From positions 434,001 through 498,000 of the forward strand of contig NZ_JACOPW010000002.1 in the NCBI RefSeq assembly GCF_015461845.1: DNA of 64,000 nt, written 5' to 3'. Positions 8,665 through 16,889 of this stretch are shown here, one piece after another (the first letter of the stretch is position 1; the number at the start of each line of letters is the position of its first letter). Position numbers and translations under genes: made by a program. A model generated the notes under the pieces. The model ran no database searches. It had not been told where the DNA came from and worked only from the letters and a program-made list of their open reading frames with translations. Source of the DNA: Pseudomonas mucoides (GTDB lineage: Bacteria; Pseudomonadota; Gammaproteobacteria; Pseudomonadales; Pseudomonadaceae).

Positions 8665-10010
8665 CCGAACGCATGCAGCGACTGGCGCAGTTTTGCGTCG
8701 ACACTCGCTACGAAGACTTGCCCCCGGCTTTGGTGACGCAAGCCAAGCGGCACATTCTCGATACCTTCGGCGCGACGTTGGCCGGTTCTGTGAGCGACGT
8801 GGCGAAACAGGCGCAACAGGTGTTCGCGGGTGAAACCGGAGAAACGTTGGTCTGGGGCACCGGATTGCGGGTCGGGGCCATTCAGGCGGCCATGCTCAAC
8901 GGCGTCGCGGCCCATGCGCTGGAACTGGACGACACCGGTGGCTGCGACCATTCCGGCGCGGTGGTGCTTCCAGCGGTCATGGCGGCGGTATCGATGTCGC
9001 CCACCCCTGTCAGCGGTCGCGAGCTGATCACCGCCGTGGTCATCGGCTACGAAGTTGGCCGGCGCGTGCTGGAAGCCTGCGGCGGTTACTCGGCGCACAA
9101 CGGCGCGGGCTGGCACTCCACCGCCACGTGCGGTGTATTCGGCGCGGCCGCGGCGAGCGCACGGATCCTGCGTCTGGACCTTCAGCAAACGTTATCGGCG
9201 CTGGGCATCGCCGGCAGTTTCAGTGGCGGATTGTGGGCGTTTATCCATGACGGCTCGCACAGCAAAAAACTGCACAGTGGCCGCGCCGCGGAAGGTGGAT
9301 TGCTCGCGGCACGGTTTGCGCAGCAGGGCATCAGTGGGCCAACGAAGTTGTTCGATGATGTCTGGGGCGGTTTTCTGAAAACCCTCGCCGGCGTGACATC
9401 GCAGCCCGAGGCACTGGACGCCGACGTGGGCGTCGTGTGGAAACTCGCCCGCTGTTCGATCAAGCCTCATGCCTCGTGCCGGGGCACGCATTCGGCCATC
9501 GACGCATTGGGGCTGTTGCTCGATCAATTGCAGGTCGATGTCGATCAGGTCGAAGACATTCATGTTTCGCTGTGCGGGTTTCTTCAAGGCATGTGCGGCG
9601 ACCAGGAAGTCAGCACCTTGGCGGCGGCGCAGATGAGTTTGCCGTATGCCCTGGCTGCACGGTTGGTTCATGGTCATTGCCGGTTGCAGGCCTATGACGA
9701 TGCGCAACGCCGTGATCCGCGTATCGCGCACTGGATGTCGCGCGTTCGCCTTGAAGTGGACCCGCAACTGTCAGAGGATGGCGAGCCGGTTGTCAGCCTG
9801 CGAACCGTGGACGGTCGGCAGGCAAGCCTGTGTGTCGACGTGCCGCTGGGAGCGCCGGGGAATCCGTTGAGTGATGCGGCGTTGGAACAGAAGTTTTTCA
9901 GTCTGGCCGGGCGGGTGATGTCGCAGGAACGGGCGGCGCAATGGCTTGGGCAGTTGTGGCGGCTGGAGGAGATGGAATCGGTTCGTTTGCTGGATCGGTG
10001 GCTGGTTTGA
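8661..10010 (+). CDS. MmgE/PrpD family protein
   Basis: A 449-residue protein with the family's helical N-terminal domain (LAQFCVDTRYEDLPPALVTQAKRHILDTFGATLAG) and the conserved NGVAAHALELDDT and GWHSTATCGVFGAAAASARIL segments. Members include 2-methylcitrate dehydratase, cis-aconitate decarboxylase and the iminodisuccinate epimerase of Agrobacterium. No methylcitrate cycle genes are nearby, so a PrpD role is unlikely. Its start overlaps the stop of the deacetylase paralogue by 4 bp. With a C-N lyase in the same operon, an epimerase or dehydratase role on an amino-dicarboxylate is the best guess, but it is only an inference. Confidence 0.82.
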   Translation: MTERMQRLAQFCVDTRYEDLPPALVTQAKRHILDTFGATLAGSVSDVAKQAQQVFAGETGETLVWGTGLRVGAIQAAMLNGVAAHALELDDTGGCDHSGAVVLPAVMAAVSMSPTPVSGRELITAVVIGYEVGRRVLEACGGYSAHNGAGWHSTATCGVFGAAAASARILRLDLQQTLSALGIAGSFSGGLWAFIHDGSHSKKLHSGRAAEGGLLAARFAQQGISGPTKLFDDVWGGFLKTLAGVTSQPEALDADVGVVWKLARCSIKPHASCRGTHSAIDALGLLLDQLQVDVDQVEDIHVSLCGFLQGMCGDQEVSTLAAAQMSLPYALAARLVHGHCRLQAYDDAQRRDPRIAHWMSRVRLEVDPQLSEDGEPVVSLRTVDGRQASLCVDVPLGAPGNPLSDAALEQKFFSLAGRVMSQERAAQWLGQLWRLEEMESVRLLDRWLV

Positions 10011-10032
10011 TCAAGAGGTTGAATCGGCTGAC

Positions 10033-10103
10033 GCCATCGCGAGCAAGCTCGCTCCCACAGGGCAATGCATTCCAAATGTGGGAGCGAGCTTGCTCGCGAT
10101 GGC
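10033..10103. repeat. REP doublet, short-spacer class
   Basis: Inverted family A units (GCCATCGCGAGCAAGCTCGC and its complement) flank a spacer containing GCATTCCAAATG. The same spacer type recurs at 20686, 29094 and 52997. Confidence 0.8.
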
Positions 10104-10160
10104 CGCGCCTCGGTCTGCCGGTAAACACTCAAAAAACCAAATAAGGACATTTGCCCCACC

Positions 10161-11339
10161 GTGGCCACTTACTCGCTCGTTATCCGCCGCTTGATGATTG
10201 TCTCGCTGACGATTGTCGTCAGCCGCGCCATCACCAGTCCGCTGCTCACGCTGTTCCTGAGCAACAAACTCGGCCTCAACCAACAGGACGTCGGTTTGCT
10301 GCTAGGCATCGCGGTGTTTATCGCTACCCTGCTCGCGCTCTACGGCGGCTACATCATCGACCGTCTGGAAAAGCGCCGACTGCTGATCCTCGCCATGCTT
10401 TCCAGTGCCATCGGCTTTGTGCTGCTGACCTTTGCCGAAAACCTCTACCTGACCACCGCCACGCTGGTGATCACTGAAACGGCATCGGCGCTGTTCCTGA
10501 TCGGATCGAAAGCGATCCTCAGCGAAAACCTGCCCATGGGCCAGCGCGCCAAGGCCTTTTCCCTGCGCTACACCTTGACCAACATCGGTTACGCCACCGG
10601 GCCGATGCTCGGTGTGGTGATTGCCGGGGTGTACCCGATTGCGCCATTTCTGATTGCCGGTGGCATCGCGTTCTTCAGCATCTTCCTGATGATCGGCATC
10701 CCCAAGGACTCGGCCCCGGTGCCCGCCATCGGCCAACCCCAGAGCTTTCTCAAGACGCTGATCACCCTGAAAAACGACCGCACGCTGATCATGTTCACCT
10801 GCGGTTGCCTGCTCAGTACTGTGGTCCACGGCCGGTTCACCTTGTACCTGTCGCAATACCTGCTGGTGACTCACGATTCCAAACGCGCCCTGGAAACCAT
10901 GGCCGCCCTGCTCGCTTGTAACGCCATCAGCGTGATCCTGCTGCAATACCAGATCGGCCGGTTTCTCAAGCGCGAACAACTGCGCTACTGGATTGCCGGC
11001 GGCACCAGCCTGTTCATCGTCGGTTTGATCGGCTTTAGCCTGGCCGACAGCCTGGTGTCATGGTGCGTGGCCATGTTCATCTTCACCCTGGGCGAAATGA
11101 TCATTTACCCCGCCGAGTTCCTCTTCGTCGACACCCTGGCCCCGGAAGAATTGCGCGGCAGCTATTACGGCGCGCAGAACCTCGCCGCACTCGGCGGCGC
11201 ATTGAGCCCGGTGATCTGCGGCTTCCTGCTGATGCACACCCCCGCACCGACGATGTTCTATGCCTTGAGCGCACTGACCGCAATGGGCGGATTCCTGTGC
11301 TTCATGAGTGGACGGCGCGTGGCAATACTGCAAAATTAA
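10161..11339 (+). CDS. MFS transporter (MdtH-like)
   Basis: A 392-residue, twelve-helix major facilitator. A GTG start at 10161 is chosen because it begins just before helix 1 (MATYSLVIRRLMIVSL) and an AGGA sequence lies upstream. The loop 2-3 motif GGYIIDRLEKRRLLIL corresponds to the MFS motif A, and the KAFSLRYTLTNIGYATGPMLG region matches the drug-exporter (DHA1/MdtH-like) branch. It is separated from the lyase/hydrolase operon by a REP doublet, so it may be transcribed with it at lower level or independently. Substrate unknown. Confidence 0.82.
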   Translation: MATYSLVIRRLMIVSLTIVVSRAITSPLLTLFLSNKLGLNQQDVGLLLGIAVFIATLLALYGGYIIDRLEKRRLLILAMLSSAIGFVLLTFAENLYLTTATLVITETASALFLIGSKAILSENLPMGQRAKAFSLRYTLTNIGYATGPMLGVVIAGVYPIAPFLIAGGIAFFSIFLMIGIPKDSAPVPAIGQPQSFLKTLITLKNDRTLIMFTCGCLLSTVVHGRFTLYLSQYLLVTHDSKRALETMAALLACNAISVILLQYQIGRFLKREQLRYWIAGGTSLFIVGLIGFSLADSLVSWCVAMFIFTLGEMIIYPAEFLFVDTLAPEELRGSYYGAQNLAALGGALSPVICGFLLMHTPAPTMFYALSALTAMGGFLCFMSGRRVAILQN

Positions 11340-11359
11340 TGCACTGAAACTGCATTAAT
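11335..11359. repeat. Inverted repeat over the MFS stop codon
   Basis: ATTAATGCA and TGCATTAAT form a perfect 9-bp inverted repeat with a 7-nt loop that includes the TAA stop of the MFS gene. It is AT-rich with no T-tract, so it may be an operator or promoter element rather than a terminator. Confidence 0.35.
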
Positions 11360-11375
11360 ATGAATTTGTCAGTAC

Positions 11376-11417
11376 ATGGATTCAACGGCACACTGTGCCC
11401 CGTTCCTCCCCCAATAG
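11376..11417 (+). other. Possible 13-codon leader peptide before the terminator hairpin
   Basis: An ATG opens a short frame (MDSTAHCAPFLPQ, then TAG) that ends 16 bp before the terminator hairpin at 11434. Frame and position would suit a leader peptide, but no ribosome-binding site is obvious and no run of a single amino acid is present. Weak call. Confidence 0.15.
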
Positions 11418-11433
11418 TTGGAACACCTTCAAG

Positions 11434-11468
11434 GGCTTTCTGGATATCCCAGCCAAGCCTTTTTTTTT
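11434..11468 (+). terminator. Rho-independent terminator or attenuator upstream of the HPP gene
   Basis: A two-part stem (GGCTT/AAGCC outside, CTGG/CCAG inside, small loop) is followed by nine consecutive T residues. It ends only about 32 bp before the HPP start codon. It could terminate the MFS transcript or act as an attenuator in the HPP leader; a second T7 run follows a few bases later. Confidence 0.7.
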
Positions 11469-11500
11469 GCTCGTTTTTTTGTTCACGGATCAACTTCATC

Positions 11501-12208
11501 ATGTTCGCTCGCTGGTTGCCCGCCGCCATCAACACCCGCCCTTCCGAATGGAGCCGCGCCGCCATCGGCATGGCCCTTGGGACGCTGTTCAGCGTTTGGG
11601 TTTGCGGGCAAGTGTTTGGCATGGAAGTGGCGCAGCACCTGATCGGCCCGCTGGGTGCATCGGCCGTGTTGTTGTTCGCTGTGTCCTCCGGCGCCCTCGC
11701 CCAGCCGTGGTCGATTCTGGGCGGCTACTTGAGCGCCGGAGTGGTTTCGCTGCTGGTTGCCCATGTGCTCGGGCGAACCCTCGGCAGTGCCTGCCTGGCA
11801 GCGGGCATGGCGCTGATGTTGATGTGCTGGCTGCGTTGCCTGCATCCGCCGGCCGGGGCTTTGGCATTGCTGTTGGTGCTGGCCGATCCGGCCACCATTG
11901 CCATGGACTGGAAGGCCCTCGGCCCGGTGATGCTCGGTGCCTCGGCGATGCTGCTCAGCGCCCTGGCCTACAACAACCTGACGCGCATTCGCTACCCCAA
12001 ACGCGCCAGCGAACCGGTGGCCGTGATCCCCGCCGATCACCCGCCTGTTGACAGCCAGGCCATCACTGCCCAAGACCTGAAAATGGCGTTGGCGGACATG
12101 GAGGCGTTCTTCGATGTCACGCCTGAAGACCTCGAACAGCTGATCCATGCCAGTGAACTGCACGCCAAGCGGCGCAGTATCAGCGAAGTACTCAGCAAAC
12201 GCATTTAA
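11501..12208 (+). CDS. HPP family integral membrane protein
   Basis: A 235-residue protein, starting at MFARWLPAAINT, with the HPP family core: an aromatic/GPLGASAVLLFA helix, several more membrane segments, and the conserved CLHPPAGALALLLVL element that names the family (residues about 110-125). A soluble C-terminal tail of roughly 55 residues ends in a charged helix. HPP proteins are small membrane proteins, some of which transport nitrite in plastids and cyanobacteria; the bacterial role is poorly known. An upstream in-frame ATG at 11360 is rejected because translation from it would run through the terminator hairpin. Confidence 0.8.
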   Translation: MFARWLPAAINTRPSEWSRAAIGMALGTLFSVWVCGQVFGMEVAQHLIGPLGASAVLLFAVSSGALAQPWSILGGYLSAGVVSLLVAHVLGRTLGSACLAAGMALMLMCWLRCLHPPAGALALLLVLADPATIAMDWKALGPVMLGASAMLLSALAYNNLTRIRYPKRASEPVAVIPADHPPVDSQAITAQDLKMALADMEAFFDVTPEDLEQLIHASELHAKRRSISEVLSKRI

Positions 12209-12214
12209 CCAATC

Positions 12215-12310
12215 CTTGTGGGAGCCGAGCTTGCTCGCGATAGCAGTGTGTCATTCAACATTTATGTTGGCTGACAGGACCCCATCGCGAGCAAGCTCGG
12301 CTCCCACAAG
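12215..12310. repeat. REP doublet, long-spacer class
   Basis: Inverted units (TGTGGGAGCCGAGCTTGCTC and complement) surround a 33-35 bp spacer with its own inverted repeat around CAACATTTATGTTG. The same long-spacer type occurs at 6805, 16785, 21874 and 30345. Confidence 0.8.
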
Positions 12311-12438
12311 TTTGTTGCAAAAACGCAGACAGGACCTGCACATTTCCCGGTTGTACATCACAAATTTGCACTGGTACGATCCTGCATCGCTCGCGCGCGA
12401 GCTTCTCTATAAAGAACAATAAAAGCAGGGAGTTAGTG

Positions 12439-13545
12439 ATGACTGCTCAGGTTTTATCGAAGGGGACTTCGTCCATGGACGCCACGCAAAACGAAGTGCT
12501 GGCCGAGGTTCGCAACCACATCGGTCACCTGACCCTCAACCGCCCCGCCGGCCTCAATGCCTTGACCTTGGACATGGTGCGCGACCTGCAGCGTCAGCTC
12601 GATGCCTGGGCTCAGGATCCACACGTACACGCGGTGGTCTTGCGCGGTGCCGGCGAGAAAGCCTTCTGTGCCGGCGGCGATATTCGCTCGCTGTACGACA
12701 GTTTCAAAAGCGGCGACACGCTGCACCAGGATTTCTTCGTCGAGGAATACGCCCTGGACCTCGCCATCCACCATTACCGCAAACCCGTGCTCGCCTTGAT
12801 GGACGGCTTCGTCCTGGGCGGCGGCATGGGCCTGGTGCAAGGCGCCGACCTGCGAGTAGTCACCGAAAAAAGCCGTCTGGCGATGCCGGAAGTCGGCATC
12901 GGCTACTTCCCGGACGTCGGTGGCAGCTACTTCCTGCCACGCATCCCCGGTGAACTGGGGATGTACCTCGGTGTCAGCGGTGTGCAGATTCGCGCGGCGG
13001 ATGCGCTCTACTGCGGGTTGGCCGACTGGTATCTGGAGAGCGAAAAACTGGCCGTGCTGGACGACAAACTCGACCAGCTCGAATGGCACGACACGCCGCT
13101 CAAAGACCTGCAGGGCTTGCTGGCTAAACTCGCGGTGCAGCAACTGCCCGACGCACCGCTGGAAGCGCTCCGCCCGGCCATCGACCACTTCTTCGCCTTG
13201 CCCGATGTGCCGAGTATTGTTGAGCAATTGCGTCAAGTGACGATTGCCGACAGCCATGAGTGGGCACTGACCACTGCCGACCTGCTGGACAGCCGTTCGC
13301 CGCTGGCCATGGGCGTGACCCTGGAAATGCTCCGTCGGGGTCGGCACTTGAGTCTGGAAGACTGCTTCGCCCTTGAGCTGCACCTGGACCGTCAATGGTT
13401 CGAGCGCGGCGACCTGATCGAAGGCGTGCGCGCCTTGCTGATCGACAAAGACAAGACGCCGCGCTGGAACCCGCCGACCTGGCAGGCGCTGGACGTCAAG
13501 CATGTCGCGAGTTTCTTCACAGGCCTTGATGAGAGTGGGAACTGA
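12439..13545 (+). CDS. 3-hydroxyisobutyryl-CoA hydrolase (enoyl-CoA hydratase/isomerase superfamily)
   Basis: A 368-residue protein. The ATG at 12439 is preceded by GGGAG at 6-nt spacing; a second ATG at 12475 is possible. At about 360 residues it is longer than ordinary crotonases and matches HIBYL-CoA hydrolase: an N-terminal crotonase core (AFCAGGDIRSLYD oxyanion loop, LGGGMGLVQGADLRVV, MPEVGIGYFPDVGGSYFL) and a C-terminal extension ending WNPPTWQAL. It releases 3-hydroxyisobutyrate in valine degradation. The acyl-CoA dehydrogenase follows after 3 bp, so the two form a unit; the matching enoyl-CoA hydratase may be the one at 14816. Confidence 0.87.
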   Translation: MTAQVLSKGTSSMDATQNEVLAEVRNHIGHLTLNRPAGLNALTLDMVRDLQRQLDAWAQDPHVHAVVLRGAGEKAFCAGGDIRSLYDSFKSGDTLHQDFFVEEYALDLAIHHYRKPVLALMDGFVLGGGMGLVQGADLRVVTEKSRLAMPEVGIGYFPDVGGSYFLPRIPGELGMYLGVSGVQIRAADALYCGLADWYLESEKLAVLDDKLDQLEWHDTPLKDLQGLLAKLAVQQLPDAPLEALRPAIDHFFALPDVPSIVEQLRQVTIADSHEWALTTADLLDSRSPLAMGVTLEMLRRGRHLSLEDCFALELHLDRQWFERGDLIEGVRALLIDKDKTPRWNPPTWQALDVKHVASFFTGLDESGN

Positions 13546-13548
13546 GCC

Positions 13549-14700
13549 ATGCACGATATCGAATTGAGCGAAGAGCAAGTCATGATCCGCGACATGGCCC
13601 GGGACTTTGCCCGCGGCGAAATCGCGCCCCATGCGCAAGCCTGGGAAAAGGCTGGCTGGATCGACGACGGTCTGGTGGCGAAGATGGGTGAACTCGGGCT
13701 GCTGGGCATGGTGGTGCCTGAAGAATGGGGCGGCACCTATGTCGACTACGTGGCCTACGCCTTGGCGGTGGAAGAGATTTCCGCGGGTGATGGCGCTACC
13801 GGTGCGCTGATGAGCATTCACAACTCGGTCGGGTGCGGCCCCGTTTTGAACTATGGCACTGAAGAACAGAAACAGACCTGGCTGCCGGATCTGGCCAGCG
13901 GCCAGGCCATCGGCTGCTTCTGCCTGACCGAACCACAAGCCGGTTCCGAAGCGCACAACCTGCGCACCCGCGCCGAACTGCGCGACGGCCAGTGGGTGAT
14001 CAACGGCGCCAAGCAATTTGTCAGCAACGGCAAGCGCGCGAAACTGGCGATTGTGTTTGCCGTGACCGATCCGGACCTGGGCAAACGCGGCATTTCGGCC
14101 TTCCTGGTGCCGACTGACACCGCCGGTTTTATCGTCGATCGCACGGAACACAAGATGGGCATCCGCGCCTCCGACACCTGCGCGGTGACGTTGAATAACT
14201 GCACCATTCCTGAAGCCAACCTGCTGGGTGAGCGCGGCAAAGGCCTGTCCATCGCCCTGTCCAACCTCGAAGGCGGCCGCATCGGCATCGCCGCGCAAGC
14301 CTTGGGCATTGCCCGAGCCGCGTTCGAAGCGGCGCTGGCCTATGCGCGGGATCGGGTGCAATTCGACAAGCCGATCATCGAACACCAGAGCATCGCCAAC
14401 ATGCTCGCTGACATGCACATGCAGCTGAACGCCGCGCGTTTGCTCATCCTGCATGCGGCGCGCCTGCGCACGGCCGGCAAACCCTGCCTGTCGCAAGCTT
14501 CACAGGCCAAGCTGTTTGCCTCGGAAATGGCCGAAAAGGTGTGCTCGTCCGCGATTCAGATTCATGGTGGTTATGGGTATCTGGAAGACTATCCAGTGGA
14601 GAAGTACTACCGGGATGCGCGGATTACGCAGATTTACGAAGGGTCGAGCGAGATACAGCGGATGGTGATCGCCCGCGAGCTCAAAAACTATCTGGTCTGA
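13549..14700 (+). CDS. Acyl-CoA dehydrogenase, isobutyryl-CoA type
   Basis: A 383-residue flavoprotein of the short/branched-chain acyl-CoA dehydrogenase family. Visible features are an N-terminal helical domain, [22 protein letters not shown] (signature 1, FAD/substrate contact), [42 protein letters not shown] (signature 2), and the [19 protein letters not shown] helix. It oxidises an acyl-CoA to the 2-enoyl-CoA, passing electrons to ETF. Its pairing with 3-hydroxyisobutyryl-CoA hydrolase points to isobutyryl-CoA in valine catabolism. A REP doublet separates it from the convergent operon downstream. Confidence 0.88.
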   Translation: MHDIELSEEQVMIRDMARDFARGEIAPHAQAWEKAGWIDDGLVAKMGELGLLGMVVPEEWGGTYVDYVAYALAVEEISAGDGATGALMSIHNSVGCGPVLNYGTEEQKQTWLPDLASGQAIGCFCLTEPQAGSEAHNLRTRAELRDGQWVINGAKQFVSNGKRAKLAIVFAVTDPDLGKRGISAFLVPTDTAGFIVDRTEHKMGIRASDTCAVTLNNCTIPEANLLGERGKGLSIALSNLEGGRIGIAAQALGIARAAFEAALAYARDRVQFDKPIIEHQSIANMLADMHMQLNAARLLILHAARLRTAGKPCLSQASQAKLFASEMAEKVCSSAIQIHGGYGYLEDYPVEKYYRDARITQIYEGSSEIQRMVIARELKNYLV

Positions 14701-14710
14701 AGCCTAAAAG

Positions 14711-14795
14711 CATCGCGGGCAAGCCCGGCTCCCACAGGTTACGTGTCAATGGAAAGGACACCGATAACCTGTGGGAGCCGGGCTTGCCCGCGATG
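14711..14795. repeat. REP doublet between convergent operons
   Basis: Family A units (CATCGCGGGCAAGCCCGGCT and complement) in opposite orientation lie between two convergent genes, where they can serve as a bidirectional transcript end. Confidence 0.8.
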
Positions 14796-14815
14796 GCGTC
14801 AGTCAAAACGCCGCA

Positions 14816-15589
14816 TTACTTACCTTTGAACTCAGCCTCACGCTTGGCAATAAACGCTGCCATCCCTTCCTTCTGATCCTGCGTCGCAAACGCCGCATGG
14901 AACACCCGGCGCTCAAAGCGCACGCCTTCGGACAGGCTCACTTCGAACGCACGGTTGACGCTCTCCTTGACCATCATCGCAATCGGCAGCGACTTCTTGG
15001 CAATCAGCGCCGCAACTTTCAGCGCTTCGTCCAGCAGTTCATCCGCCGGCACGATCCGCGCGACGATGCCGCAACGCTCTGCTTCCACTGCGTCGATCAA
15101 ACGCCCACTCAGGCACATTTCCATGGCCTTGGCTTTGCCCACGGCGCGGGTCAGGCGCTGGGTACCGCCCATGCCCGGCAGCACGCCGAGGTTGATTTCC
15201 GGCTGGCCGAACTTGGCATTGTCGCCCGCCAGGATGAAGTCGCACATCAGCGCCAGTTCACAGCCACCGCCCAAGGCAAAACCGTTGACCGCGGCGATGA
15301 TCGGCTTGCGGCGGTTGGCCACGCGATCGCTGTCGCTGAACAGGTCGTCGATGTAGATTTGCGGGTAGGTCAGCTCGGCCATTTCCTTGATGTCGGCGCC
15401 GGCGGCAAAGGCTTTTTTCGAGCCGGTCAGCACGATGCAGCCGATGTTCGAATCGGCTTCCAGGCCATCAAGGGCGTGATTCAGCTCGCTGACGATCTGC
15501 GCGTTCAACGCGTTCAGCGCTTGCGGGCGGTTCAAGGTGATCAGGCCGACGCGGCCATGGGTTTCCAGCAAAATCGTTTCGTAACTCAC
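14816..15589 (-). CDS. Enoyl-CoA hydratase
   Basis: A 257-residue crotonase. The oxyanion-hole loops ([11 protein letters not shown] and [12 protein letters not shown]) and the catalytic glutamates of classical hydratases are visible in GGGCELA and [18 protein letters not shown]. It hydrates 2-enoyl-CoA to 3-hydroxyacyl-CoA. It is the last gene of a five-gene operon, 14 bp after the acyl-CoA dehydrogenase. The order corresponds to the P. putida cluster containing fadB1x, involved in short- and branched-chain acyl-CoA use; tiglyl-CoA or methacrylyl-CoA are likely substrates. Confidence 0.88.
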   Translation of the reverse strand: MSYETILLETHGRVGLITLNRPQALNALNAQIVSELNHALDGLEADSNIGCIVLTGSKKAFAAGADIKEMAELTYPQIYIDDLFSDSDRVANRRKPIIAAVNGFALGGGCELALMCDFILAGDNAKFGQPEINLGVLPGMGGTQRLTRAVGKAKAMEMCLSGRLIDAVEAERCGIVARIVPADELLDEALKVAALIAKKSLPIAMMVKESVNRAFEVSLSEGVRFERRVFHAAFATQDQKEGMAAFIAKREAEFKGK

Positions 15590-15603
15590 AGAGGAACTCC
15601 TTC

Positions 15604-16731
15604 TTATAAATTGCGCGAAATAACCATGCGTTGAATATCGCTGGTGCCTTCGTAGATCTGGCAGACCCGCACGTCGCGATAAATGCGCTCCAGCGGGAAA
15701 TCGTTGAGGTAACCGTAACCGCCGAGGGTTTGCAATGCCGAGGAGCAGACCTTCTCGGCCATTTCCGAGGCGAACAGCTTGGCCATGGACGCTTCGACCA
15801 GCGCCGGTTTGCCGCTGTCACGCAACGCCGCCGCGTAATGCACCATCTGGCGGGCCACGGCAATTTGTGTGGCCATGTCGGCGAGGCGGAACGCAACCGC
15901 CTGGTGTTCGATGATCGGTTTGCCGAAACTCTCGCGCTCACGGGCGTAGTCACGGGCCGCTTCGAACGCGGCGCGAGCCATGCCCACCGATTGCGACGCA
16001 ATGCCGACGCGGCCACCTTCGAGGTTGGCCAGGGCGATTCGATAACCTTCGCCCTCTTCGCCCAAACGGTTGGCGACCGGGACTTTAACGTCTTCGAACA
16101 GGATCTGGCAGGTGTCGGACGCGTGCTGACCGAGTTTGTCTTCGACCCGCGCGACTTTGTAGCCCGGCGAATCGGTCGGTACGATCAACGCGGTGATGCC
16201 ACGTTTGCCCGCGCTCGGGTCGGTCACCGCGAACACAATCACCACCCCGGCGTTTTGCCCGGAGGTGATGAACTGTTTGCAGCCGTTGAGCACGTAGTGA
16301 TCGCCTTCCAGCCGTGCGCGGGTTTTCAGGCCGCTGGCGTCGGAACCGGCCTGCGGTTCGGTCAGGGCAAAGGCGCCAAGCATTGCGCCACTGGCCAAGG
16401 GCTTGAGGAAGCGTTCTTTCTGATCGTCGTTGCCATAGTGCAGGATCGGTACGCAGCCGACCGAGTTGTGCACGCTCATGATGGTCGAGCATGCGCCGTC
16501 ACCGGCGGCGATTTCTTCCAGGGCCATGGCGTAGGCCAGGTAACCGGTGTCGCAACCGCCCCACTGCTCCGGCACCAGCATGCCGAAGAAGCCGAGCTCG
16601 GCCATTTCACCGATGGCTTCCTTGGGGAAACGGTGTTCGCGATCCCACTCGGCGGCGAACGGTTTCAGCCGTTCCTGGGCAAACTGCCGGGCGGCTTCGC
16701 TGATCTGCAGTTGTTCGTCATTGGGAATCAT
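15604..16731 (-). CDS. Acyl-CoA dehydrogenase, short/branched-chain type
   Basis: A 375-residue protein with the same architecture as the dehydrogenase at 13549, though it is a separate paralogue. Signature 1 is [22 protein letters not shown], and the C-terminal signature is [42 protein letters not shown]. The [12 protein letters not shown] segment precedes the C-terminus as in short-chain enzymes. In this operon it probably oxidises 2-methylbutyryl-CoA or another short acyl-CoA, upstream of the hydratase that follows 14 bp later. A 158-bp gap holding a REP doublet separates it from the thiolase gene. Confidence 0.88.
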   Translation of the reverse strand: MIPNDEQLQISEAARQFAQERLKPFAAEWDREHRFPKEAIGEMAELGFFGMLVPEQWGGCDTGYLAYAMALEEIAAGDGACSTIMSVHNSVGCVPILHYGNDDQKERFLKPLASGAMLGAFALTEPQAGSDASGLKTRARLEGDHYVLNGCKQFITSGQNAGVVIVFAVTDPSAGKRGITALIVPTDSPGYKVARVEDKLGQHASDTCQILFEDVKVPVANRLGEEGEGYRIALANLEGGRVGIASQSVGMARAAFEAARDYARERESFGKPIIEHQAVAFRLADMATQIAVARQMVHYAAALRDSGKPALVEASMAKLFASEMAEKVCSSALQTLGGYGYLNDFPLERIYRDVRVCQIYEGTSDIQRMVISRNL

Positions 16732-16784
16732 GCCAAGTCCTTAAAATAAGCCTGTCGTACAAAATGACGGGTTGAAACACTGAA

Positions 16785-16878
16785 CCTGTAGGAGCGAGCC
16801 TGCTCGCGATGGCGGTCTCATAGTCAACATTTCTACTGACTGATACACCGCTATCGCGAGCAGGCTAGCTCCTACAGG
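16785..16878. repeat. REP doublet, long-spacer class, inside the fad-type operon
   Basis: Inverted CCTGTAGGAGCGAGCCTGCTC units flank a spacer with GTCAACATTTCTACTGACTG. It sits between thiolase and acyl-CoA dehydrogenase, so it may adjust relative mRNA levels within the operon. Confidence 0.78.
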
Positions 16879-16889
16879 GACTGAGTGCT

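Noticed and set aside
11360..11500. In-frame upstream extension of the HPP protein
   Set aside because: Translation would run through a strong terminator hairpin and T-tract and gives residues with no similarity to the family's N-terminus.
12454..14496. Very long minus-strand open frame (680 codons) opposite the HIBYL-CoA hydrolase and acyl-CoA dehydrogenase genes
   Set aside because: It is the antisense shadow of two well-supported enzymes in a high-GC genome. The translation is rich in H, Q, G and R with no recognisable domain and it spans the boundary of both genes.
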